Shown in pieces: positions 1 through 6,418 of a stretch of DNA of 15,824 nt (its first letter is position 1; each line of letters starts with the position of its first letter). Position numbers and translations under genes: made by a program. The notes beneath the pieces were generated by a model, which searched no databases, had not been told where the DNA came from, and was given only the letters and a program-made list of their open reading frames with translations. The DNA is from Anaerolineales bacterium. Lineage in GTDB: Bacteria; Chloroflexota; Anaerolineae; Anaerolineales; Villigracilaceae. The stretch spans positions 1 through 15,824 of the forward strand of contig JADGQD010000025.1 in assembly GCA_017882065.1 (NCBI GenBank), read 5' to 3'.

Positions 1-88
1 CAGGGTCCACGGCGGCAAAGACCAGGTTTAATAGAAGAAACAGGACCAGGCCTTTGAGGAGTACGTTGCGTATAAAGCGGGAACTCAT
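1..88 (-). CDS. N-terminus of a membrane-anchored or secreted protein, partial (candidate SGNH/DltD-like acyl transferase)
   Basis: Only the first 29 codons are inside the window; the gene continues past base 1. The ATG (88-86) follows the MBOAT stop codon by a single base (TAATATG), so the two are translated from one message. The visible N-terminus, MSSRFIRNVLLKGLVLFLLL, has basic residues followed by a hydrophobic stretch, which is a signal anchor or signal peptide. In Dlt-, AlgI- and PatA-type systems the gene partnered with an MBOAT is often an extracytoplasmic SGNH/DltD-like transferase with just such an N-terminal anchor. That identity is inferred from position only, since no catalytic motif lies within the window. 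Confidence 0.7.
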   Translation of the reverse strand, partial: MSSRFIRNVLLKGLVLFLLLNLVFAAVDP

Positions 89-89
89 A

Positions 90-1511
90 TTATGCCAGAC
101 CGAACAATACGCGCAAGAAATGGACCGAAATGGACAGGCCCGGCAGGGCAAAGAAAACCCAGCCGAGGGCGATGAAGTTGAAAGTCAACAGCACGCCGCC
201 CACATTCAGCGCCGACTGCCAGCGTGGCGACACCGCCGCAAAGCGCCTCCGGGTCAACTCAGACCATCGGTTATGAACGAAAAGCCCCAGTCCGTGCCAC
301 AGGCCCCAGATCACAAAATTCAACGTCACCCCATGCCAGAGACCAATCAGTACCATCGTCGCCACCTGGGTAACTAAGATGATAAACGGGATAGGCAGCG
401 GTTTTTTTCCGGAGCGCAGCGCCCGCGTTACCGGGTTGAAGAAATAGGCCCGGAACCATTGCGTTAGGGTCATGTGCCAGTTATTCCAGAACTGGGTCAG
501 ATTGGGTTTAAGGTACGGAGCGTTGAAATTCTCCGGTAGCTTGATGCCGAGCAGCCGTCCAAGGCCGATGGCAATGTCGGTGTAACCGCTGAAATCGAAG
601 TAAATCTGGAAAGCGTAGGCATAAATCAGCACCCACGCCCATCCTGCCGAGCGGACCTGTAGGGCATTGGTTGGATTCAAGGCAATCATTACCAGCACGT
701 CGGCGACGGCGAATTTCTTGAACAAGCCAAACAAGAGACGTTTTCCCGCTTCGCCCAGGTCATCGGCAGTCAACGCCAGCGGGCGTCGCAAGTCCCCGAC
801 GAAATGTTCGATGCGATCAATCGGACCGGCGGTCAGCGCCGGAAAGAAAATAACGTAAATCAGATACTCCGAGAGCGAAACGACTGGCAGCCGTCCGCTC
901 TGGCGGTCGCGAATCGTATGAAGCAGGCGGAAAGCAATATAAGAGAACCCCAGCCAGCGCAAATCCTGAGCCAAAGCCAGGCTGGTGGACTGGTGATTCA
1001 AACTGCGCAGCCCCATGCTGACCAGTGCCGCCAGCAGCGGGAATTTCAGCACAATAAATAGCAGGATGACAAAAACGAACGCGCTGGTCAGCACAGCCTT
1101 ACCCGGTTTGGTAAAGCGCATCAGCAAGAACGCAACCAGGACAACACCTGCCATCCCGGCGAGGATTTCAAGAGTCTGCGGCGGGCGGGAGGCGGTCAGA
1201 TGCAGCGAGAAGCCCAGGTAGCGCGTCAGGCCGAGAGCCAGCACAATACCGCCCAGGATGGCAACCGCCGGCCAATTGATCCGCCAGGAACGCTGCTCAG
1301 GCGGGGTGGTCAGGATCCACGTCAGGGTGGTAATTGCCAGGGTGGCGGTGGGCAGCCAGAAGTCCAAGCCGCGCACCGGCAACACCGGTTGGAACGCGTA
1401 AACCGCCAGCGCGCAACTCCCCAGCAAAAGCGGGATGCGCCAGCGGTTACGCGTCACCAGACCCAACATCGTGGCAACAACGATGGAGACGAGAATGAGG
1501 ACGAGGGTCAT
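90..1511 (-). CDS. MBOAT family O-acyltransferase (AlgI/DltB-like)
   Basis: A polytopic membrane acyltransferase of 473 residues that moves an acyl group from a cytoplasmic thioester donor to an extracytoplasmic acceptor. Family hallmarks are clear: a SGYTDIAIGLGRLLG stretch, the NFNAPY box, FWNNWHMTLTQWFR (His about 346), and GLWHG with the invariant MBOAT histidine at about residue 393, followed by WGLWHG (His about 406). The length lies between DltB (about 400) and AlgI (about 520). The start is taken as ATG 1511-1509; a TTG one codon earlier is possible. This ATG overlaps the stop of the upstream microprotein (TGATG), and the next gene starts 1 nt after its own stop, so expression is coupled on both sides. 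Its C-terminus (VLFGLA) lacks the Tyr-containing acyl-shuttle hexapeptide that some MBOATs carry, which fits that motif being on the separate microprotein. The acyl donor is unknown; no dltA or dltC homologue is in the window. Confidence 0.93.
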   Translation of the reverse strand: MTLVLILVSIVVATMLGLVTRNRWRIPLLLGSCALAVYAFQPVLPVRGLDFWLPTATLAITTLTWILTTPPEQRSWRINWPAVAILGGIVLALGLTRYLGFSLHLTASRPPQTLEILAGMAGVVLVAFLLMRFTKPGKAVLTSAFVFVILLFIVLKFPLLAALVSMGLRSLNHQSTSLALAQDLRWLGFSYIAFRLLHTIRDRQSGRLPVVSLSEYLIYVIFFPALTAGPIDRIEHFVGDLRRPLALTADDLGEAGKRLLFGLFKKFAVADVLVMIALNPTNALQVRSAGWAWVLIYAYAFQIYFDFSGYTDIAIGLGRLLGIKLPENFNAPYLKPNLTQFWNNWHMTLTQWFRAYFFNPVTRALRSGKKPLPIPFIILVTQVATMVLIGLWHGVTLNFVIWGLWHGLGLFVHNRWSELTRRRFAAVSPRWQSALNVGGVLLTFNFIALGWVFFALPGLSISVHFLRVLFGLA

Positions 1512-1630
1512 CAAAAGCCCTGATAAATCCAGATAGGTGCGCTACTGACCGTCAAGATAACAAGGGCAATGAGAATTAGACAAAAGATCAATGCCCAAAG
1601 ATTCTCACGCGTGAAAAGCCGAAATTTCAT
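1511..1630 (-). CDS. DltX-like one-TM microprotein with C-terminal WIYQGF acyl-shuttle motif
   Basis: A 39-codon ORF running from ATG 1630-1628 to TGA 1513-1511. Its ATG overlaps the stop of the lipoprotein gene by 4 nt (ATGA) and its TGA overlaps the MBOAT ATG (TGATG), the signature of a real, translationally coupled gene. The N-terminus (MKFRLFTRENLW) is basic and likely cytoplasmic. One hydrophobic helix follows at about residues 12-29, then a short extracytoplasmic tail ending APIWIYQGF. In the Dlt pathway, the microprotein DltX has the same layout and ends in a hexapeptide close to FIYNEF, whose tyrosine accepts the acyl group from the MBOAT DltB and passes it to DltD. Here Ile35, Tyr36 and the terminal Phe39 align with that motif and Trp34 replaces the first aromatic. 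Function is inferred from the motif, topology and operon position; reading frame and overlaps are directly visible. Confidence 0.82.
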   Translation of the reverse strand: MKFRLFTRENLWALIFCLILIALVILTVSSAPIWIYQGF

Positions 1631-2016
1631 TTGTAGCCGCAAACCAGATATTCACCGCCCTGCTGAACCACCTGATAAGTGCGCGCAGAAAGGTCGAGTT
1701 CCGTGTTTTCGTTGTTATAGGTAGCGATAATTTTTCCCTGGCAATTAACCTGTGTTGTCGTGCCGTCCGTGCCTGCAGCGGTACATGCCAGATTTTCCAG
1801 CCGGGTGGTAACCGCCTGGAGTGAATCTAATTCGAGCAGGGCATTCGACTCCCAATCGGCGCAGGAGAGAACGGAGAGAGTATTGCCGTCTTTATTGACC
1901 AGGGCAGTGAGGTAATCTTCAACGGCCTTCGCTGCCGGGTCTATGGCCCGTCCACAGGCCGAAAACAGCAGAGCAACCATACACATCAAAAACACAATCG
2001 GAGCGAATTTTCGCAT
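1627..2016 (-). CDS. small lipoprotein, unknown function (NTF2-like fold possible)
   Basis: A 129-residue exported lipoprotein. The start is ATG 2016-2014, chosen because AAGGAG sits 6 nt upstream (2028-2023); the frame is open further upstream but without support. The N-terminus MRKFAPIVFLMCMVALLFSAC is a type II signal peptide with lipobox LFSAC. The mature part begins with a helical AKAVEDYLTALVNKDG segment followed by beta-rich sequence, reminiscent of NTF2/SnoaL-like lipoproteins, though no family is certain. Four further cysteines (SCADW, ACTAA, NCQGK, VCGYK) could form two disulfides outside the membrane. Its stop overlaps the ATG of the DltX-like microprotein (ATGA), so it is the first gene of the acylation operon and a candidate accessory or substrate-binding subunit of that system. 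Confidence 0.85.
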   Translation of the reverse strand: MRKFAPIVFLMCMVALLFSACGRAIDPAAKAVEDYLTALVNKDGNTLSVLSCADWESNALLELDSLQAVTTRLENLACTAAGTDGTTTQVNCQGKIIATYNNENTELDLSARTYQVVQQGGEYLVCGYK

Positions 2017-2080
2017 GGAATTCTCCTTATAGATGGAAATTGGGATCTTTGGGAATTTCCGTGATAGAGGGAAAGGAATG

Positions 2081-2109
2081 AGGATATTGAGAGTGCTTCG
2101 ACCTGCCAA
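2081..2109 (-). promoter_or_regulatory. candidate promoter of the lipoprotein-microprotein-MBOAT operon
   Basis: On the minus strand TTGGCA (2109-2104) and TATCCT (2086-2081) are separated by 17 nt, a sigma70-like arrangement 65 nt before the lipoprotein start. The -35 matches consensus at 5 of 6 positions and the -10 at only 4 of 6, so this is plausible rather than certain. Confidence 0.4.
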
Positions 2110-2192
2110 TACCTATTAATTACACAATCATCACGACAAATCCCAGAAAACCGGGTTTAGACTGGCGGGATTATACCTGCTTCTGGCTTGAA

Positions 2193-2221
2193 TTGACAAA
2201 ACTTTCTTATCCTGATAGTAT
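2193..2221 (+). promoter_or_regulatory. sigma70-type promoter of the Fe-S carrier gene
   Basis: A perfect TTGACA (2193-2198), a 17-nt spacer and TAGTAT (2216-2221) lie 30 nt before the ATG. Start of transcription is expected near 2228, giving a leader of about 23 nt that contains the GAGG ribosome site. The 234-base gap 2017-2250 otherwise holds only the opposing operon promoter. Confidence 0.75.
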
Positions 2222-2250
2222 AGGTCAAATTGCCTATAGAAGAGGTCCAA

Positions 2251-2613
2251 ATGACAACCCCAATTCAAACCCAGACCGTTTTGCTCACCCCCGCCGCCGC
2301 TGAAGTTGTACGCGGTCTGCGCCAACAACAAAACCTGGACGAAAGTTACGCCCTGCGGGTCTACATCACCGGGCAGACATGTTCCGGGTTCCAGTATGGT
2401 ATGGCACTCGACAACAAGCCTCGCGAGACCGACGCTACCTTTGAGAGTGAGGGACTCACAGTTTTGGTGGATGAAACATCCATCCAGTACATGACCGGTG
2501 CGACAGTTGACTATATTGATGATGAACGCGGCAAGGGCTTTTTAGTGGATAACCCTAATGCGCTACCATCCTGTTCCTGTGAAAGTGGAACGTGCGGAAC
2601 GAGCGAGAATTAG
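2251..2613 (+). CDS. A-type iron-sulfur cluster carrier (IscA/ErpA/HesB family)
   Basis: A 120-residue cytoplasmic protein that carries or inserts Fe-S clusters into apo-proteins. It has the family's three cysteines: Cys44 in TCSGFQYG and Cys108/Cys110 in PSCSCE, a C-x63-C-x-C spacing typical of A-type carriers. The usual GCSGF and GCGC contexts are changed to TCSGF and SCSC. A further cysteine (Cys115) lies in a short acidic/serine tail. ATG 2251 is preferred over the in-frame TTG at 2230 because GAGG stands 7 nt before it and the family N-terminus (an LTPAAAEVVRGL-type helix) begins soon after. It is monocistronic: its own promoter lies upstream and a terminator follows. No isc or suf partner is adjacent. 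Confidence 0.92.
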   Translation: MTTPIQTQTVLLTPAAAEVVRGLRQQQNLDESYALRVYITGQTCSGFQYGMALDNKPRETDATFESEGLTVLVDETSIQYMTGATVDYIDDERGKGFLVDNPNALPSCSCESGTCGTSEN

Positions 2614-2622
2614 AAAACAAAA

Positions 2623-2654
2623 CGAGGCCGGGACAATCCCGGTCTCGCCGTTTT
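2623..2654. terminator. bidirectional intrinsic terminator between convergent genes
   Basis: CGAGGCCGGGA (2623-2633), loop CAA, TCCCGGTCTCG (2637-2647): an 11-bp stem with one G-U pair. On the plus strand it is followed by CCGTTTT; on the minus strand by TTTTGTTTTC. It can end both the Fe-S carrier gene (stop at 2613) and the SH3b gene (minus stop at 2665). Confidence 0.85.
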
Positions 2655-2664
2655 ATCGCACCTG

Positions 2665-3276
2665 TTACCTGCCGCGCAAGAACGAAATGACCGCGCCGAG
2701 AATTCCAATCAGCGCCAGGCCGAGGATGACGAAGCCCATCGGCACGCGTGACCCCATCCCTGCTGCCGGCTCAAAGTTAAGGGTTGCCAGTGGAGGTGGT
2801 GGAGTGAAAGTGGGCAGACGCGTGGGCGTCATTTGAACTTGGAAAGCAGCCGCAAAGGTAGGATTAATGGTTGGCGTGGTGCGTGGGGTGGCGGTTGGTG
2901 GTGGTTCGAGGATGGAGAGAGAGCCCGGCGAGAGCGATACATACGGTGCATACACCCAACCTATTCCGCCGGGTGCGCCCAGGTAGGTGATCTCAATCCA
3001 TTCCCCAGCAAGAGACTTTCCGAGAGCCGGGGCGGTTTCCCCAACAACAAGATAACCAATCGTAGCATAATCAAATGAACTTGGCCCGGCGCGGACATTG
3101 ACGCCATCCGGGTTGGTCACCGTGATGAACGGGCCGGAGGCTGTCCCGGTGACGGTGGGGATGTTTCCGGTCGGTTGTTGAGCCGCCGCCGGGGTCCAGG
3201 CTGGAGCGAGCCAGAGCAGGCTGGCAAATCCAAGCACGAAGAGAATCCAGAGTCCGATTTTTATCCAGGTTTGCAT
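2665..3276 (-). CDS. secreted/membrane-anchored bacterial SH3 (SH3b) domain protein
   Basis: A 203-residue envelope protein. An N-terminal hydrophobic helix (about residues 5-28) ending near PAAAQQ looks like a signal peptide or anchor. One SH3b domain follows (about 45-120), marked by DGVNVRAGPSSFDYATIG, GEWIEI and GWVYAPYVSL. Then comes a Pro/Thr-rich linker (PPPTATPRTTPTINP and onward, about 125-165), of a kind common in Chloroflexota surface proteins. A C-terminal transmembrane helix (VPMGFVILGLALIGIL) and basic FLRGR end complete it. The protein probably displays an SH3b module, which in other bacteria binds cell-wall peptides or glycans, on the outer face of the membrane. The start is uncertain: ATG 3276 is used, TTG 3285 is in frame, and neither has a strong ribosome site. 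The ligand is unknown. Confidence 0.85.
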   Translation of the reverse strand: MQTWIKIGLWILFVLGFASLLWLAPAWTPAAAQQPTGNIPTVTGTASGPFITVTNPDGVNVRAGPSSFDYATIGYLVVGETAPALGKSLAGEWIEITYLGAPGGIGWVYAPYVSLSPGSLSILEPPPTATPRTTPTINPTFAAAFQVQMTPTRLPTFTPPPPLATLNFEPAAGMGSRVPMGFVILGLALIGILGAVISFLRGR

Positions 3277-3321
3277 ACGTCGCAACTTGTCAGAGAAATT
3301 TCCGTAAATGGAAGTGGAGCA

Positions 3322-3349
3322 TTGCCCTACTAGGCAAAACGATTATAAT
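3322..3349 (+). promoter_or_regulatory. promoter giving a leaderless or near-leaderless transcript for the zinc-ribbon gene
   Basis: TTGCCC (3322-3327), a 16-nt spacer and a consensus TATAAT (3344-3349). The last base of the -10 is 9 nt before the A of ATG 3358, so transcription should begin at or within a few bases of the start codon, and no ribosome site is visible. The -10 lies inside a perfect palindrome, CGATTATAATCG (3340-3351), so TATAAT can also be read on the minus strand toward the SH3b gene. Confidence 0.7.
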
Positions 3350-3357
3350 CGAAATCC

Positions 3358-3948
3358 ATGGACAGACGCGTATTCCACGGAAATATTGCCCCAACCGAGG
3401 TTGCCCGGGCTTTGATGGCCGAATTCAACCAAGGCAATACACAAACCCAGTTACTTGGCGAAAGCGGTAACCTGACCGTTCAGATTGCCTCATCGCAGTA
3501 TTCCCGTTCAGGCGGCAGGACTGCGTTAAGCGTCAACCTTCAGCAGATAGAAGACGGCGTCATGGTGCAGGTTGGCGAGCAGCAATGGCTGGGTGTGGCT
3601 GCCAGTCTGGGACAGACGGCAATTTCCGCCCTTCTCAATCCCCTGAACCTGCTGGGCCGCCTGGATGACATTGCACAAGATGTAAGCAGCCTGCAATTGA
3701 ATGAAAAAATCTGGCAGATCGTCGCGAATGTCGTCCGCGCAACCGGAGCCAGCCAGGAACTTTCCGAACGTCTCAGCAGCGTCACTTGCGAATTCTGCGG
3801 GGCGGCCAACCCGGTCGGTGCTTCGACCTGCGAAGCTTGCGGAGCGCCTCTCGGCAAGGCCCAACCAAAAGCCTGTCCCAAGTGCGGTTACGTGCTGACG
3901 CATGATGAGAAATTCTGTCCCAACTGCGGACAAGCAGTAACAACTTAA
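3358..3948 (+). CDS. protein with two C-terminal zinc ribbons, unknown function
   Basis: A 196-residue, probably cytoplasmic protein. The last third holds two C-x2-C...C-x2-C zinc ribbons: Cys144/147/158/161 (CEFCG...CEACG) and Cys173/176/187/190 (CPKCG...CPNCG). The first about 135 residues form a domain I do not recognise. It begins MDRRVFHGNIAPTEVARAL, has a beta-rich middle (SGGRTALSVNLQQIEDG) and a hydrophobic AISALLNPLNLLGRLDDIAQDV segment that may lie against a membrane. It precedes the FHA gene on the same strand but the downstream gene has its own promoter. The start is fixed by the promoter position and by the absence of any upstream ATG. Tandem ribbons of this type usually serve protein or nucleic-acid contact, but no role can be assigned. 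Confidence 0.85.
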   Translation: MDRRVFHGNIAPTEVARALMAEFNQGNTQTQLLGESGNLTVQIASSQYSRSGGRTALSVNLQQIEDGVMVQVGEQQWLGVAASLGQTAISALLNPLNLLGRLDDIAQDVSSLQLNEKIWQIVANVVRATGASQELSERLSSVTCEFCGAANPVGASTCEACGAPLGKAQPKACPKCGYVLTHDEKFCPNCGQAVTT

Positions 3949-4016
3949 GATTTTACTCCGCAACAACACTCTGAAGCCCGGCTGCATGGAAGAGTCGAGT
4001 TTGTGCATGATAGATG

Positions 4017-4035
4017 CGCAACCTCGAGGCTTGCG
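4017..4035. promoter_or_regulatory. inverted repeat overlapping the -35 of the FHA promoter (candidate operator)
   Basis: CGCAA-CCTC (4017-4025) and GAGG-C-TTGCG (4026-4035) form an 18-nt dyad with one extra C. The right arm includes most of the -35 hexamer TTGCGG (4031-4036). The position would suit a repressor site; no regulator is identified. Confidence 0.35.
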
Positions 4036-4059
4036 GAATCCATCTCTCCCTTCTATAAT
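4031..4059 (+). promoter_or_regulatory. promoter of the FHA operon, near-leaderless
   Basis: TTGCGG (4031-4036), a 17-nt spacer and a consensus TATAAT (4054-4059). The -10 ends 10 nt before ATG 4069, leaving room for a leader of at most about 3 nt. This supports ATG 4069 as the true start over the upstream in-frame codon at 4003. Confidence 0.7.
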
Positions 4060-4068
4060 AATCTCAAT

Positions 4069-4902
4069 ATGCCAACACTTGACGAACTTGAATCTCGTCT
4101 TCAAACCCTGCTTGAAGTCCACTTGCTGAAATACCTGCCCGGTTACAAAGCCGAAGATAGGGTCTATCAGCATTTGGCAGCTGCCATGCACAACAGCCTC
4201 ATAGAGCAGGATGGGACCACCTTCGCTCCCGACGTGTATGTGATCATTGCCCACCCCTCCACGCTGACCCGCTGGCAACCCGAGCCGCGCCTGGTCAAGG
4301 AATTGGCAGAAGCACTCCACACCGCCGGAGACGAGGCGGGATTCCATTTTTTGACGAACCCAACGGTGACCTCCGCCGCAGACACGGATATGGCCGCCGA
4401 CGAGACCCACATCATCGCCTCGTTCAGCAGCGAAAGCGTCGCCGAGACCCGGGGAATGCCAACCAAATCCCAGGCCGAGGCCCCAGCCGAACCTATTCCC
4501 CCGAATGCCTTCCTTATCCTGGGCGGGACGAAAATTATTCCACTCAACCGTCCGGTCATTAACCTCGGACGCCGTCTGGATAACCAGGTTGTCATTGACG
4601 ACCCGCGCGTCTCGCGCGCCCATGCACAGTTACGGGTTGCCAAAGGCCACTTCGCACTCTTCGATTTGAACTCCACTGGCGGGACATTTGTCAACGGGCA
4701 ACGCACCAATAAGTCTATTCTGGTTCCCGGCGACGTGATTTCCCTGGCCGGTGTGACTCTTGTTTTCGGCCAGGACCTGCCGACCGGGCAGGGCACAGAA
4801 AGGGTAACGACCGAGCCGAGATCAGCCATCTCCGCCGACCGCCCGACTGCTGTTTTGCTCCAAACCGAGAACAATAACAAGAAGAAAGCGGAAAAGAAAT
4901 GA
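4069..4902 (+). CDS. FhaA-like protein: DUF3662-type N-terminal domain plus FHA domain
   Basis: A 277-residue cytoplasmic phosphothreonine-binding protein. The N-terminal about 105 residues (LDELESRLQTLLEVHLLKYL... and APDVYVIIAHP) match the FhaA N-terminal domain known from Actinobacteria. A flexible Ala/Glu/Pro/Thr linker follows (about 110-145). The FHA domain (about 150-255) carries Gly167-Arg168, Ser182-Arg-Ala-His185 and Asn201-Ser-Thr; the usual NGT is GGT here. The tail is Lys-rich. ATG 4069 was chosen because the promoter -10 ends 10 nt before it and homology begins there. Its stop overlaps the next gene's start (ATGA). In Actinobacteria fhaA-fhaB sit beside rodA-pbpA and Ser/Thr kinase genes and couple kinase signals to wall growth; the same order recurs here with a SEDS gene nearby, though no kinase is in the window. 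Confidence 0.88.
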   Translation: MPTLDELESRLQTLLEVHLLKYLPGYKAEDRVYQHLAAAMHNSLIEQDGTTFAPDVYVIIAHPSTLTRWQPEPRLVKELAEALHTAGDEAGFHFLTNPTVTSAADTDMAADETHIIASFSSESVAETRGMPTKSQAEAPAEPIPPNAFLILGGTKIIPLNRPVINLGRRLDNQVVIDDPRVSRAHAQLRVAKGHFALFDLNSTGGTFVNGQRTNKSILVPGDVISLAGVTLVFGQDLPTGQGTERVTTEPRSAISADRPTAVLLQTENNNKKKAEKK

Positions 4903-5357
4903 GTGGACCGGTTGTCCTTGCCTTGCGACTCCTGCTGGCTGTCAGCCTGTATGCGTTCCTAGGCTGGGCTTTTGTCAGCCTGTGGCGCGACTTAAAACAG
5001 CAGGGGGCGCTCCTGGCAATCCGCAAAGTCCCGCCAATCAGCTTGATTATCGCCCGCGGTGAACCTGCCCCGCAGACGCGGCATTTCGTCCTGCCGGAAG
5101 TGACCATCGGCCGCGATCCCGCCTGTGAATGCCCGGTGGATGACGAAGCCATCTCCGCCCGTCACGCCCGGCTGAGTTTTCATCATAACCAGTGGTGGTT
5201 GGAAGACCTGAATTCTACCAACGGCACTCTACTCAACCAGGAAGAACTCGCCATGCCAACCGTCGTCATGTCTGACGACGAATTCAAGTGCGGCGGAACT
5301 TGTTTTGTCATTTCCCTCGCTGGTGACATTTTTATGCCGCCGGTAAAGAGAATCTAA
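4899..5357 (+). CDS. FhaB-like membrane-anchored FHA domain protein
   Basis: A 152-residue protein with an N-terminal transmembrane helix (about residues 5-28) followed by a cytoplasmic FHA domain (about 60-150). FHA signatures are TIGRDPACECPVDDEAISARHARL and LNSTNGTLLN, with all canonical phosphothreonine-contact residues (Gly-Arg, Ser-x-x-His, Asn-Gly) present, unlike the slightly altered upstream partner. The layout matches actinobacterial FhaB (FipA). It overlaps the preceding gene by 4 nt (ATGA), so the pair is translated together and likely acts together. The substrate kinase is not in the window. Confidence 0.88.
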   Translation: MSGPVVLALRLLLAVSLYAFLGWAFVSLWRDLKQQGALLAIRKVPPISLIIARGEPAPQTRHFVLPEVTIGRDPACECPVDDEAISARHARLSFHHNQWWLEDLNSTNGTLLNQEELAMPTVVMSDDEFKCGGTCFVISLAGDIFMPPVKRI

Positions 5358-5390
5358 TCGCTCCCTGCGCCGTCCCAATCGCAGGAACAA

Positions 5391-5424
5391 CCGCCAAAGA
5401 TGGCGGCATGAGCATATGCCTTTT
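5391..5424 (+). other. overlapping small hairpins between fhaB-like gene and mtnP
   Basis: CCGCCA-AAGA-TGGCGG (5391-5406) is a 6-bp stem. A second weaker one, GGCAT/ATGCC (5405-5420), is followed by TTTT and overlaps the first by two bases, so the two exclude each other. This could be a weak terminator before mtnP; evidence is thin. Confidence 0.25.
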
Positions 5425-5436
5425 CGGAGTACCTCC

Positions 5437-6309
5437 ATGCCTGAAAAAATCTCGCTTGCCATCCTCGGCGGCTCCGGCCTGTACAACATGACCGGGTTGA
5501 CCGACACAACCGAAAACGACCTCGAAACGCCTTTTGGAAAGCCGTCCGCACCCATCGTGATCGGGAAACTGGAAGGCAAACGCGTCGCCTTCCTCGCCCG
5601 GCATGGCATTGGCCACCACATAATGCCGACTGATGTTCCATATCGAGCCAACATCTACGCATTGAAAGCGCTCGGTGCGGAACGAATTGTAAGCATCAAC
5701 GCCTGCGGCTCGTTGCGCGAGGATTATGCTCCCGGTCACATCGTCATCCCCGATCAGATTTTCGATAATACCAGAGGCCGCGCCCGTACCTTTTTCGGCG
5801 AAGGACTGGTGGCACATGCCGGGGTCGCCGACCCGTTCTGCCCGGACCTGTCAGCAGCATTGGAAACCGCGGTAAAAGGAACCGGCTCGACGGTCCATCA
5901 CGGCGGCGCATTCATCATCATTGAAGGGCCGCGTTTCTCGACCAAAGCAGAGTCGAACATCTACCGCTCCTGGGGAATGTCCATTGTCGGCATGACGGCC
6001 GCGCCAGAGGCCTTCCTGGCGCGCGAAGCCGAGATGTGCTATGCCGTGATGGCCCACGTTACCGACTACGATGTCTGGCACGTTAGTGAAGCGCCGGTGA
6101 CAGTGAAAATGGTCATAAAGACGCTCAACAAAAATACGCAGGCAGCACAAGCAGCCATCCGGCGGCTGGTGACATCCCTACCGGAGGAACGCCCCTGCGC
6201 CTGCGGCTCGGCCCTGGCATCCGCCATCATCACCCACCCGTCCGCCATCCCACCCGCTACGCGCCAGAAACTGGATTTGCTGGTAAAAAAATACCTTACT
6301 GCTTCTTGA
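5437..6309 (+). CDS. mtnP: S-methyl-5'-thioadenosine phosphorylase
   Basis: Cleaves methylthioadenosine with phosphate to adenine and 5-methylthioribose-1-phosphate in methionine salvage and polyamine by-product recycling. The 290 residues carry the family motifs GGSGLY (11-16), RHG (55-57), NACGSLRED, RTFF, EGPRFST (163-169), GMT (185-187) with PEAFLAREAE, and TDYD (209-212). The Asp-Tyr-Asp in the purine pocket favours adenine nucleosides, as in MTA phosphorylase rather than the Asn of 6-oxopurine PNPs. ATG 5437 is chosen over ATG 5416 because GGAG (5426-5429) stands 7 nt before it and the family begins there. It lies between the FHA pair and the SEDS fusion without obvious functional link. 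The C-terminal part contains CACGS, an unusual cysteine pair. Confidence 0.93.
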   Translation: MPEKISLAILGGSGLYNMTGLTDTTENDLETPFGKPSAPIVIGKLEGKRVAFLARHGIGHHIMPTDVPYRANIYALKALGAERIVSINACGSLREDYAPGHIVIPDQIFDNTRGRARTFFGEGLVAHAGVADPFCPDLSAALETAVKGTGSTVHHGGAFIIIEGPRFSTKAESNIYRSWGMSIVGMTAAPEAFLAREAEMCYAVMAHVTDYDVWHVSEAPVTVKMVIKTLNKNTQAAQAAIRRLVTSLPEERPCACGSALASAIITHPSAIPPATRQKLDLLVKKYLTAS

Positions 6310-6418
6310 ATAAATCTATGAGCTTTCCTGTATCGAAAGGCTCGGAAATAACGGGATTTCGGTTCGGATATTTACGCAGTACTCTGTAAGTAAAGGCAAT
6401 CCTGCCTCGTAGATTTCA
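6296..6418 (-). pseudogene. possible remnant reading frame in the mtnP-SEDS gap
   Basis: The 118-base gap 6310-6427 has no convincing promoter or ribosome site. On the minus strand one frame stays open for about 39 codons between stops, ending VISEPFDTGKLIDLFKKQ then TAA at 6298-6296, overlapping the end of mtnP. The ending has the look of a response-regulator or helix-capped C-terminus, but no ATG, GTG or TTG starts it. A decayed 3' end of a convergent gene is one explanation; chance is another. Confidence 0.2.

Noticed and set aside
3526..4623. A 365-codon minus-strand ORF across the zinc-ribbon and FHA genes.
   Set aside because: It runs antisense through two well-supported genes and their promoters; it has low-complexity shadow-like composition and no recognisable motif.
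5358..5436. SAM- or MTA-related riboswitch before mtnP.
   Set aside because: The 79-nt space holds only two small overlapping hairpins and no conserved riboswitch core that I can recognise.
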